From: Undaria pinnatifida
Taxonomy: Eukaryota; Sar; Phaeophyceae; Laminariales; Alariaceae
DNA length: 64,000 bases
Reading direction: 5' to 3'
Assembly (NCBI GenBank): GCA_012845835.1
Contig: JABAKD010000013.1
Location: 14,283,665-14,347,664 of the forward strand
How positions within the stretch are numbered: position 1 is the stretch's first letter; each line of letters begins with the position of its first letter. The notes under the pieces are model-generated. The model saw nothing but the letters and a program-made list of their open reading frames with translations. It had not been told where the DNA came from and did no database searches. Below are positions 1 to 11,973 of the stretch, one piece after another. The position numbers were made by a program, and so were the translations under genes.

Positions 1-532
1 TCTACAGCACGGGACGCCTAATAGGAACACCTGGTACGGGGCAAAATAAGCAAGACAGGCTGAGATTTACAGGAAAACTGTAAAGTTGGCAGCCGTTATC
101 CTGAAGTTAGTGTAGAACACACCTTGTGTCACGTAAGGTATCCAGCTCGAGCAATCAGTCCTATTTGTTGTCCCTAGCGCTTGCAGATCATCCATGTATA
201 GGTGTACTGCTGTACTGCTGCTTTACGACTAAATTGCAGTCTTGTTTGCCCTGGTATGACCTTGTTAATAGGCCTGAAAAATAGGTTCGCTCTTCCTGCT
301 CCTGCCAGTTTCGATCTCCAGCCGATATTCCCACTCGGACCTTAGCCTCTGCTGTAGGCCTATCAGTCGGCAGGGGGGACGTCGTTCCGCTCGTGTTCTC
401 CGTTACCGTCGAGGAGCTATGCGCGTGAGATGCTTGAGGCCTGGAGAGGGTGACCGTCAATGCTTCCCCTTGGTTTCTATACTAATTGTAGTATTCATCC
501 GTCGGCAGGACCCCCCAGTATCGTTGGTCACA
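1..532. other. No gene recognised; left edge of window
   Basis: I see no exon with convincing splice sites or family motifs. The stretch carries two TACCTGGTA-type words (near 29 and 249) and an alternating CTGCTGTA run near 203-222. The missing 5' exons of the G-alpha gene could lie here or to the left of the window, but I find no P-loop coding sequence. Confidence 0.4.
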
Positions 533-985
533 ATACAGAATTCGCCGGTTCTGATCAAAACTGGCATTTCGAAGAAATGTGTTGACCTCGGTTTCCGGGG
601 CTTGCTTCTTGCGTAGCCACGTTGTTGTCGTGCATTTTGCGTTTCTATCTTTCGCAGCGGTTTTAGTACTCGTACGACGAGTAGTCTGTTTCCTTGGCAT
701 TGTTCTTTACTCGCGCTGAACATTTTATTGAATTCTGAACAAAACTGACATTTGAAGAAATATATTGGTGTTGAGGTTGGTTGCCGGGGCTTGCTTTTGG
801 AGTAGCCACCACGTTTTTGTTGTCGTACGTGTTACGGTTCGGCTTCACCTCGCGATCGTCGGCGGGATGCGAGACCGGCGTCCGTGACTTCCTGAAGTTG
901 TGTTCAAGGTTTGTCTCACGGTGTTAGTTGCCTGTCTCTTTGGCATTGATATTTACTCGCGCTGAACATTCCTTTGTCGGATAGA
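533..985. repeat. Diverged tandem duplication, unit about 200-245 bp
   Basis: Blocks at about 535-640 and 730-825 match (a TTGAAGAAAT-like segment followed by GCCGGGGCTTGCTT and GTAGCCAC). The following blocks at about 690-725 and 935-975 also match (CTTTGGCATTG, then TTTACTCGCGCTGAACATT). The order of matching blocks is the same in both units, so this is one tandem duplication that has diverged by substitutions and small indels. Short open frames on the minus strand are not conserved between the two units, which argues against coding. Confidence 0.65.
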
Positions 986-3900
986 AAATACATTAATCAT
1001 GCTGTTACACTAGTACACCGGCTGCAGAACTAGTGCTAACAGTTAACATCGTATTTTGTGCAAGTTTGGGTTCCGGTGCCAGCCGTCGGCTCCGTTTTGT
1101 ACATACGTATGCATTATAGGTGGTACTGGGTATTAAGTTGGGGCCGAAGTCATGACCAAACAACGAAATTTGAAATTCGCTTCGACCGACACTTTCCAGT
1201 GTTCGATGGCCTTGGAACCGTGTTGACTTAGCGTTGCGCGTCGGCGCAGAAACCTTGTGTGTGCATGTGTGCATTCTACGTGCAAAAACGATCTGAATCG
1301 TTGGTACCTTTGCGGACGTCACGTTCGGTCTGCAGCGGCAGCAACAGTCAACAGGAGTACGTTGACCGAGCCCGCAGCGAATAATATTCGTCATCTAACG
1401 TAGTTCATACACACATAACAACACATAACACACGTACCACACCTGCGTGCAGTCCAGGCGCACACACGTGTGTGTTTGTGTCGCGTGTGTACACCTCGAA
1501 GCGCATTATTGGAGGTACTATCTGTTATATCCATATAAGCACCAGCACGGCGGCGTTGTTCTGTATCGCACGATTTACACCGGGTTTTGTTTCAGGAAAG
1601 GCTTTGGCGCTTACGGTTGTCTCGAGGCATCTGCCCACTAAGCTGATTCAAGGCCTTCTCAGTTTTCAGCTCCTCTCAAGGGGCGATGTAAACCTAAGCG
1701 GTACGAGCGTACTAGCATGAGGTACCGTTGCCGGTATTTATGTATTGTATGCAAAGCAGCCCTAAAGCTATTCGTGAAGCTAGCTCGTACGTAGAGCTTA
1801 TCGGCATATCGGTTGTTGTTGGCTTATCAGTTGGGCGGAGAGAGAAGGGAAGTTCGAAGTTCTTGTTCCATCGTATATATATGTGGTGTAGAGCTTTTCA
1901 TCCATGCCATCTTTATGGACAGCACTGCTGTAGAGGCTGCACTGCGCTGTATGGCGGCGCTTCTCTCTTTTTGTGCATAGAGCGTTGTACCGGATCAATG
2001 GCAACTACTGCTGCTGTGCGGTAGAGAGTCCCTCTAAGCTTACTGTGTACTCACACGCTGTGCAGTACTGACTGCTGCGACAGCCTAATACCAGGTACCT
2101 AATACCCCATGAACGGCGTAGACCCGCCGCTTCCTTGCGTGCCCTTGAGCGATGGGAGTGTCGATAGGAGTGGAAATGTCTGTGATTCGTACAAGACATG
2201 ATGATATACATTTAGTCTAAAGCATGCCAGGTACCATGTAAGACACAATTTGCATAATACATACCCTGGTGTTTTGGGGTGAGGGTGATTTGAGTGGTAC
2301 CAGGTACTCTGTTGTACCTGGAAGTTGCTGTTGTAGTGAAATATCGTTTTCGCATGTCTGATACAATGGTGCCTGGTACGTAGTAACGCCGCCTCCAATG
2401 GTAGTCTGAATGTAGGAGTGTGATACAGTGCGATCGCGCCGGCGGTTCAGTGGATGCCCGTCAGCGTGAGTAGTGTTATGATATGACTCGTGTACGAAAC
2501 GGTCCATTTTCGTTACGCCGTAGCTTTCAAAGTTGATAATGTTTCAAAACTAACCCACCCTCCGAATTATCGCCACACTGCCTCCAGTCTGGAGACCGTT
2601 TCCCGTCTCTCGCGCACTCCTCTCGTCGTATGTCGTCGCTGTGATGTATTGTTCACTACCCTTCCATGCATGAGCAAGGACACCAGGCCTTCGGACTATG
2701 GCACAGCAGTGTGGTGGTGGGACTACTAATAGTTTACGGGTAGTTGTCTCCTGCTTTCTGTTTCATTTGCAGTGTATTATATAGGGCTGATTTCCATCCT
2801 CAGCTTCACGTGCGCCAACATTCGGGGCGCCCTTTATTGCCAAACGTACGGGGTCCCTGCAGAGTCTCGAGCGAATCGATCGTTGGAAATCGAAAGCGAG
2901 GCCGTCCCTACTGGTTTGCCTGCTACTGCTGATAGTCTTGCTTATCAATTAGATGTTGGGCCTCTTCGGGTTTTAGGGCTGGAGGCTGTGGGGACTGCAG
3001 TAGGGTTGGCTTGACGCCTCGAAGTGGCCGAATTGGGTGCAGTCGCTGACCCCTTGTAAGGGACAACAGTGCGTCGGGGCGGCAAGGTCCCTTGTGTACG
3101 GACATCGTCTAGCAAGTGTACCCCCTCGCTCCCCCCTCTAGGGCATGATTCGTTTTCCTGGGAAATCTGTGTGGCGTTTTTCCAAGCGGGAATCGGTGCA
3201 ATGATCCCTTTTAAGGGGCCTTGGGTTGCTTACTAATTGTTGTGTCCACTACAAGGGACGAGGTCCTTTAACCCTTTAATTACTGCGCCCACGATTTTTT
3301 GTGACGAAACACTTGGAATCCGTGTCGACTTTTGTTCCGGTAGTGAAAGGTTAAAGTTGAGGACACAATGCGAGTAAATTTGATGTCCCGCACATACCGT
3401 TCTTCCTTAAGGTGGGGTCCCTTAAAGGGGGCCACCTACTGCATTGGGTAGGGGGCAATTGGCGAAGTTCTGTCGGTCCGGGTTTTCTTTCCTGAAGGTT
3501 AGTAACCGTGAACGCGAAATGGTTGAGTAGTGACCCCTCTTCTCTCGTACTGGACAACGGAATAAAAAAAAATAAACCTTGGAAGATTGCGGACGGAGAC
3601 TAATTACCATGGCACCTTCAGTAGTAGTCTGCAGTAGTCTAGCGGTAGAGCCTGAGTACTGAGTACAAGAAGAATATTTAGAGGAAGCTCGACCAACGAT
3701 CGTAGAGAGCGCTGCACCCGCGATGCGCGGAAAGGCACAGCACAGCCTCCAATAGAGCTTACCACTTTTTCGAGACGATGATTGACACACACTACACTCC
3801 TGTGTACGAGACGAAGGGGGTTTCACCGTACATGTACAATGGTTGTTTGTTGCGTTTCATTGGGTTAGGGTGAGGGAGAGGGTTGCCGCATACCTGGTAT

Positions 3901-5008
3901 ATGATTTAAAGACTATGTCAACCATTTTCTGGAATATGTGGCAAGGTACCCTCGAAAGGCAATGCTGCTGTAGCGATGGGAGCCGAGGGTCGGATATCGG
4001 GGGTTGTTGCGAGGGGCGGGGGACAGGGGCTGGAGCTCCACAAATCGATCGTCATATCATGTAGAATATCGCAGTAGCATAGACAAGCCGTACAATAAAG
4101 GTGTAGAATAGTGACGATACGCAGCAGTAGTTGTTGCTGTAGCAGCACTAGCAGCCGTAGAATGCCGAGTAATATGCACAACAGAGAAGCAGTAGTAGCT
4201 GCAGCAGCATAGTAAGCAGGTATATGGTAGTGGTAGCAATAGCGGTAGCAGTAGGGCGTAGTGGTGGTAGCAGCAGCAATGGCAGTAGCGGTATAATATT
4301 TCAGCAGGTATTTGTCTGTACAGTACTGCATTATCTATCATGACAACACAAGTAGCTCTATTTTTGTTTTTCCTTGTCGTCTGAATATGTTTTGACCCAG
4401 CGGGAAAATCCTCTCTTCGTCCAGCAGAAAACACATTCCGTCCTCCGCTTGTAGTCCGCTGTATGACAGGAATACCCCGCCCCCCCCCCATCGCAACGAA
4501 TAACCCTACCTCCCTGGAGTACGCCCTTGAGAAGTTTAAACGTGGATGGCGTTGTAAAGAACTAACCGACACATCCGGCATCGGCACTTCGATTCGATGG
4601 GTCTAGAAAAACGTCGTATCTCGCCTGTGCCGTCCCTGTATACCCCGCTTGCAAGTGCCCACCGGCGGGCACCCAACCCCGACTCGGACTGCTTCGTCGC
4701 TGCCCCAATGCCTTCGCCACCCTCGTAGTGTTAGGGTTATGTTCATTCTTAGCTCCTTTCTCGTGATTTTTACGCGTTTTTCTAGAGAAGGATATCGGGA
4801 ATGAACATCTACCATGTTTTCCCCCCGGTTGTGCTCGTCACGCACGAATAAGGGGCCCAATTTTGCCACTTTTTTTGTGCTCTCAACAGCACCCACACAT
4901 CACCCACCATGTCTTAAGACTTTGCTGGAATCATTGATGTAGTACCACTTGTTCTTGTTCGCTTGTCCGGCGTCACTGCTCCTGCTCTTCGTCCCTCGCG
5001 GCAAACAG
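986..5008. other. No gene recognised upstream of first visible G-alpha exon
   Basis: No open frame here has both splice signals and a recognisable family. The contents I can name are a cluster of TACCTGGTA-type words at 2089-2380, a short TTAA-ended repeat at 3268-3356, and a degenerate AGC/AGT trinucleotide stretch at about 4080-4310. The first exon(s) of the G-alpha gene, with the nucleotide-binding P-loop, should lie upstream of 5009, but I could not find the expected GxGESGKS coding sequence on the plus strand. Confidence 0.4.
3268..3356. mobile_element. TTAA-ended short MITE-like repeat, copy 1
   Basis: About 90 bp that starts TTAACCCTTTAAT and ends AAAGGTTAAAG, with the internal words ACTTGGAAT and CCG in common with copies at 28854, 34391, 36327, 40511 and 57991. 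The ends are inverted relative to each other (TTAACC.../...GGTTAA). No coding capacity. The TTAA at the ends resembles the target duplication of piggyBac-like non-autonomous elements; that link is inference. Confidence 0.55.
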
Positions 5009-5079
5009 CGATCCGGCAAAACCTGGTGGACTGCATGCGGACACTACTGGATGCAGGGGATGCCTTGGGGATACCGCTG
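5009..5079 (+). CDS. G-alpha exon A (helical domain)
   Basis: 71 nt between acceptor CAAACAG and donor CTG|GTGAGCG. It reads IRQNLVDCMRTLLDAGDALG and then IPL, matching the alpha-helical-domain segment where other G-alphas have an N-x-I/L-x-x-hydrophobic helix ending in a G-I-P/D-F-like turn. It starts two nucleotides before a codon boundary and ends in phase 0. It is the first exon I can recognise. The assignment rests on a short match plus correct spacing to exon B (22 residues between the turn and the TPEI segment, against about 24 in animal G-alpha). Confidence 0.72.
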
Positions 5080-8000
5080 GTGAGCGTGAGGGCAAAGGCG
5101 GGTTTAGGCCCCTTCGTGCTTGTTCGTGCCCTTGGGTCAGGGGAAGGTTCAAGTCGTGTTTGCCAAATTGCGTGCGGGGCCCTTGTAGACTGCCCCGGAT
5201 AACATACACAGCAGTGATTGCCTTGCGTTGTTGTTGGTCGTTGGTGGTGGGAGGTGGGGGTTGGGAGGCGGCAGACTCGGATCCCGCGTCAGCAGGGCAT
5301 GCTTCTCATATATACCTGCTCTGTGACGTGTTAAAGGAGGATGGCTCGGCTGGCAGCATCGCAGGGCTTTAAAGATGACTCTGAGGATCGACACCAGCTA
5401 TACGCGCTTGGTGGTAACATACCACTGTCTGGAAATATGTAAAAACAAACGTAAAAACGGACGAAAAGAACGACCGCAATACCTTCAAGCGACGAATAAG
5501 GGGTAAGAGTAGTTACAAACGAAACTACGCATTTCACCTGTGTAGGGCTGCTGTGGTATTGCTGTGGTATTGTGGTGTTGCTAGATGGTCCCCTGCTCGC
5601 CTATGACTCTCACGACAGCGCGAGATGGCTACATACATACCCCCAACACACCCCGCTTCGCACAACTAGAAAAGGTGCATCACCGGTCCAGCGCCGCGGT
5701 AGATTCAACCATTCTATATGGGACAGACGGCGAAATCAACGTTGTTTTCGTTGTTTTTCTTCCCTCAAGCGTTGCCTCTTCTCTCTTATGCTATACCCTG
5801 ATATATATGCCGGTACCGTATAGTACCAGGTAGTGGAGGAGAGCTGCTTTCTTGGGGGTAAAAACCTCGACATCCCCGCTTTTCACGTTCAGAAGTGTGA
5901 AGGAATTGCCTCTACCGCTACTTGCGGCACTGCTGTACAGCTGCTCCCCCCGGACCACAGGGACAGAGTGTCGTGTACGTGACGTTCGTAAATATCTGTT
6001 CGTGTGATTGGACTTCCTCGCCATAAGGAGGTAGTGTGCGATGCGTCTGTTGTCTGGCCCGGAATATCGCAAGTATAACAGCATGCCGTTAGAGGAAGTA
6101 GAGGGTGGACATGTAGGCAGGACGCCACGGGTATCTCCACCACTCCGCAAACCCACCACAGCAGCTGCCGAAGGTGTTTTCCCGTCCAGCGGTACGTTCG
6201 TTCCTGCAACGCTTGCATTCATACAACAGCGTGTGTAGTATGTAGTGTGTGTAGTGTGTGTTGGCTACTGCCGCCGCTGCTGCTGCTGCTGTTGGTACAG
6301 TACATTGAATTCGAGCGCAGTATCTCTCTGGTCGGGGGTCGGGGATGGGCCAAACCTCGACGGAAAGAATGGGGACACACAGCGGGACGCCGGACGAGTG
6401 GTATTAAACAGTCGGAACGCCTGCCAGAGGTGGGCGGCAGTAGCGGTGACGGCAGCTGCAGCAGCAGCAGCGATAGCAGCAGCAGCGATAGCAGCAGCAG
6501 CGATAGCAGCAGCAGCAGCGATAGCAGCAGCAGCAGCAGCAGCACTAGTAGCAGCAGCAGTAGTAGCAGCAACAGTAGCAGCAGCAGCACTATCAGCTAA
6601 AGCAGCAGTGGTTGCGGTTTTGGCGAACCGTTAAATGAGAGTTCCAGGGGGATCCAGAATCCCGTCGACGCTCAGGATTGTAGGTTATAATGGCCGCTGG
6701 CGGCGCATGCGCATCCGCCAGCTGCCGCAGTCGTCGGGGGTCGGCAGGTCGGAAGTCTCACCGTCCTTCCTCCCCTTGCTCTTTCCTGTTTCCGACTGCC
6801 GTGTCTGCACTACGTGCAGCCAGCTGCCGCAGTCGTCGGGGGTCGGCAGGTCAGAAGTCTCACCGTCCTTCCTCCCCTCGCTCTTTCCTGTTTCCGACTG
6901 CCGTGTCTGCGCTCCGTGCACGTGCCCGGGCGGTGGCGCATCAGGCGAAGTCCAGTCTGGGGGCGGAGGCGTCGCGCGTGCGGAACGTCGACCTCGTGTC
7001 GGGGGACATCACGCCCGAGATAGGACACGACGTCGTCAAGCTTTGGGAAGACGAGGGGGTGCAGAAGGCGTGGGCAAAAAAGGCGAGTTACTAGTATTTT
7101 TTTAGTAGACGATTTTTGTATCATGCTTTTCTCGGAGGTGCGAGTTGGGTTGGGGGGGGCGGCAGGGGAAGGAGGGAAGGGAGAGGGGGGGAGGGGGCGT
7201 ACTGCGGTGCGATTTGTGTTTCTTCAACGGCCATGCTGCAAGCCATGCCTTGGTTAGGAGCGCCGGAGTTGGCATAAGAGGTGGCGCGGTCGCTCCGTTG
7301 ACGCGCCTTGTCCGGTGCAACAAAGTCTCAAGACGGCCAAACGTTATCATGTACCGAGAGGGACGGGAAAGGAAGCGCGAAAAACCGCAGCATTGTAGAA
7401 AGTGGGATGAGCACTTCAAGGGAAAGGAAAATAGGTCGTGGGACCTGGAAGGCGGGACGCGAGCGGGGTCAAGGGGTTGGTTGTAGTGTGCGGTTTGACG
7501 GAGCGGGTTTCATCCCGGCGTTTTCGCGGTGTCGCTGGTAGTCGAAGCATCGCTCGTTTTTCACGCTTGTTGATCCGCTTTTTCGCGTTTTTTGCTGCGA
7601 CATGACATGCGGGAAGTCTCTATCACACGGGCAGTGCGAGTAGTGTACTGAATTCTGATGTCGTGCTGTGTTCTCATCATACAATGTTTGTGTCCAATCT
7701 CATGTCTCACGGAAGCTATGCACCTCTCACGAGGGCGAGTGGTAACAGGAAGGCGTATGTACTCTACGTACATCCTGCAGGCGGAGATCACCAAAAACAA
7801 CCACTCTCCGTAAAGAAACGCCGTAGTCACATGTTCTAGATTTGAGCTTCTGTCTTTCCTGGTTAATGTAGGCATGCGAGGTGGCATCTCGGGGTGTTGC
7901 GAACGCGCTTTCGCTGCGACGTGGTCATTCCTAACATTGGGTACGCGATGCGCTCTCCGCCCTTTTGGGGTCGTGTGTGTCGGTGCCAGCAGGACAAGTT

Positions 8001-11000
8001 CTGGATACTGGACAGCACGCCCTACTACATGAAGGAAGCCGTGCGATTGACCCAGGCGGATATGGAAGTAACGGAGGTGCGATGTGTGCCGTAGCCGTCT
8101 GCCGGCAAGGCGAAGGCGTTGTTTTGTTTTCATTTTTCGCAGCACTAAACGGGATCCGATTGTCGTCATCTTGTTTTTTTTTGTTCACTACTCTTTCACG
8201 AGCGCTGTCTGTGGCGAAGCTTCTCCGGCGGAAGAAAGAGGGCGCGTTCTCGCAGGGGGGGGGGGGGCGGGGGCTGTTCTTGGAGGGGGAGCGGGGGGGG
8301 GGGGGCGTGCTCGGATGGACGGGGGGGGCAACACGCCGTCGACACTTCTTGAATCCGGAGACGTAGACGCGCGCTTGCTGGCCCCTCGATAAGAGTGATG
8401 TGCTGGTGGCCGCGATAAGAGCGATGTTAAGTCGTGTTCATATGAGCACATCGGAGTGGGACGACAGCTTGTCGTACGTGGCACACGGTAGTGGGCAAAT
8501 CAACCGAAACTCCGGTACAATCTCCGTGATTTTTGCGATGCGATGTACTCTATAGCGCAACGGGTGGTCGTCAATCAAGGCTAGCGAATGAAAGCTGAGG
8601 CGTCGTGTCGTAACTCTGCTGTCATGTTGCCTCAGGCGGCGTCTCCCTGTGGTCATCTCTCTTGGCTGTGCTAAATAAAAGTGGACCTTGTTCGTACAAA
8701 CCAGGAATAATAAATATACTTGATCCTGGTCTGTGCCTTATGGAGATCCTGTTTGTACCGCAAATGATTAAACTGGGGTTTCCGGTTGAAGTTTGGTGGG
8801 TAGGGAAACGGGGACGGTGACGAGTCAACCCCGGGGAGATATTTTCCTTTCCGCCTATAGCAGGAAGCTTGTACGCGTGGCGTGCGATGGCTACATCTCT
8901 TGGCCCATGGTCTGATTTAACTATTAACTAGTACGATACCAAGAACTAAGTTGGGGATGCGAGAGCCTAGATGTACGACAGCCAGACTGCTATGGATGCT
9001 CAGTGGTAGTCTATGCACGGATTCGGCAAGATTTGGGGTGATATATTGTTTAATTTTTGCCCCATGTGAGCTCGAACCGTGAGGATAATCAATACCAGTG
9101 TTTCGTAAGACGAAGCTACGAAGTCTAGGGCGTGCCCACCTCCACATTACGAGTGATGCGCACTCGGCTTGACTCTTTAACATGGTGTCCAATCCGAGGA
9201 AACATGTGTGCCTTAGAAGGTTCCTGGGCGTTGATGGCGTATGTGCTTATGGTCGTCGTCGTCACGCCCCCCCCCCCCCTTCGTTCCCCTCCCTTATTCC
9301 GCCTCTTTTCTGTCCGAATCAATTTTGGACAGGAGGACGTGGTGATGACTCGCGTGATAACTTCGGGCGTGGGCACAATAGAGATAGGGGAGCCTCCGTA
9401 CAAGTACACCGTGGTGGACGTGGGGGGGCAGCGGAACGAGAGAAAGAAGTGGCTGCACTGCTTCGACGATGTCAAGGCGGTCGTTTTCCTCGTCAGCCTT
9501 GCGGGGTACAATCAGGTAAATCACAAGTCGCATGCTACGATAGGGCGGGGTGTACCCAGGTAGATACGAGGCGGGAGGGGTACAGTTGCATGCTACGATG
9601 GGGTGCGGTACAACCAGGTAATGAGCGGGGGGGGGGGGGGGGGGGGGGGTACTCAATTTTTACATGGCCGTAGTCGTATGACCATATGGTATGACCCTCG
9701 CATCCCTACTATGCCGGGACGGAGCACGTCGGGTTTTCACTAACCAGGCAGACATTGCTTGCACCAAGCGCGAAGCGCCGTTAGGTGTTCGGCGAGTCGT
9801 GTGAAGGGTGAATTGCATCCTTCCAAGAACCGCTCGTAAGACGGACTTCGGCACCTTGAGCCTACTTCCTTGCTTATGAATGACAGCGCCATGGAGTTAC
9901 TTTGTTTTCTGGTGTGACCACTCCAGAGACGGCATTGGGTATTACTATGTAACTGCCCCGTGGGTGCCTTACCATATTCGCACTACGTGATGCGATCATT
10001 CCCCTTGTGCGGAGTTAGGGTTATCTACGCCGCACAATATGATCTAACTCGATAACCATCATGGTGACCGCAAAAAAAAAGAACAGAAAAAAGAAATAGA
10101 AAAATGGTACGCTTGTTGTCTAGCTCACGCAGTGACTGGCATGTTTTACAGCGTCGTTGCAGACCAACGCCGACCCCAATATAATACAATGTTTTACACG
10201 GTGCCAACCGAGGCCACCTATTACATACATATTAAGGGAGGGGGGGGATAACACAAAGCCTGGGGCTTGCGGGGGTGCAACCGGGTAATTGCGCGGGGGT
10301 ACAGCTGTATGCTACGATAGGGTCGGGTGGCGTGCAACCAGGTAAACGCGCGGGGAGAGGTACATACTGCAAAAACGGGGGCTTGCACGAACGGGGTGAT
10401 CCTGATGTAGTGTTGACTATGGGTCAGCGGCAGACTGTCATCCTCGCTGGCGGTTGCGCTAGGGTTCGAACCTCGGCTGGCGCATTTGATCATACAGGGT
10501 ACTTTTTTTCTGGGCTTTTTCCGCCGCCGAAAGCGCACGATCGTCGGGTGGTTAAATTCGATGCTAATCAAAGAGAAAATGAAGGGCACGCATGCTGGGG
10601 GGGAAGAAGTGACGACACCTGTGACCACGGCTTGTCCAGAATGTGGCAAGTAAAAGTGATGATGAAATAAAAAATAAAAGTGTACCTGCCCGTTTTTATA
10701 ACTGGGTCGAACATTGGAAGCGGCGCGCGGGCGTGTCGACGGTGGCTCCGCTCGCTAGAAAAGAGGAAGAGCGAAAGCTCTCGTCCTCTTATTACGGAGA
10801 TGTATTGTAACGAAGTAGGACGAAGGTAAGGACAAAGCAAGGGCGCAACGAACGTAAAAAAAGGCAAAGTATCCATGTTTCAGCCGCGCTCTCTTCTTAT
10901 GTGACGGCTGTGCTCGTCTGAACTTGTGTAGCGTGAAGACCAGGCAACAACATATTCACAAATGACGAGATAATAAAACACAACGGAGATCTCCTCCCCC

Positions 11001-11891
11001 CCCCCCCCTCTGTTTTTGTAGTTCATCTCTTCCTGCTAACAGTGGATTTCCGTAATAGTATCTACGTTGACGCATCTACCGGGCGAAGACTATGACAGTG
11101 GCTCTGTTGCCATGGGAGAAAGGAGCCCGTTTAGCTTCTTGTCGTGCGTGCGGATTTGGCTACCACGCCGGCGGGTAGCAGGACCGTCATCGTTGCGCCT
11201 ATATGGCATGTGCCATGCATTCCCAGCGGTGGCTTATTGTCGAAGCGTAACGAAGTACGCGGTGCCCACGCCTCATTTCCCGTCGAGGAGACTTCGGACC
11301 TCTATTCTCGTGGAATTGACAAACTTTTCATGTTTTTCAGCGGCCGCTTTTCGTAATGATCTCCTTTTAGCACTGCAACACGTAATACACTTATTCGGAG
11401 TAGTTTGTCCTCGACATGTGTTTTGTACATGTGTTTTGTGTGAGCTTCTGCCGGGGTTAAAAGCATCCAGCCACTCTACAGCTTTCCTGAGCTTAGGCGC
11501 GATGTTTGGCGTTTGAGCCACGAGGACACTTGGCCCGCCCCCAGTCCGCCTCTATATGAATATTTCGTTCACCGGGTGCGATTAACATCCTTCCTGCTCG
11601 GTGAGTAATTCGTGCCCGGCGTTTGAAATGTGTTCGAGCGTCGGTGTGGAGAATGTTGGAGCCGCCCCATCCCCGACTCTATTCGCCTTCTGGTTGTGTA
11701 ACTCCTCTATCGGTTAGTGGTCAACCGTTTTGTTTGGATGGTGTTTTTTCTCTCTAAGGTTATGTTTGAAGACTCTACACAGAACCGATTGCTGGAGGCG
11801 CTGGATCTGTACGAACAAGTCGTGTCGAATCCAATGTTCAGGTGAGGGTGTTTGCCTCGGGGTGGGTTTGTCCATCTTCGCACTTTTGGCT

Positions 11892-11973
<82 letters not shown>

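Noticed and set aside
482-700. Minus-strand frame beginning MPRKQTTRRTSTKTAAKD, reminiscent of the histone H3 N-terminus
   Set aside because: Similarity stops after about 15 residues, the histone-fold core is absent, and the segment lies in a tandem duplication whose other unit does not keep the frame.
4020-4064. GTGAGAPQIDRHIM-like text considered as the missing G-alpha P-loop
   Set aside because: Lacks the Gly-Lys-Ser of a P-loop and ends in a stop; no splice signals fit exon A.
6245-6634. Long open frames of poly-Ala, poly-Ser and poly-Leu
   Set aside because: They are translations of a CAG-type microsatellite in all frames, inside a G-alpha intron.
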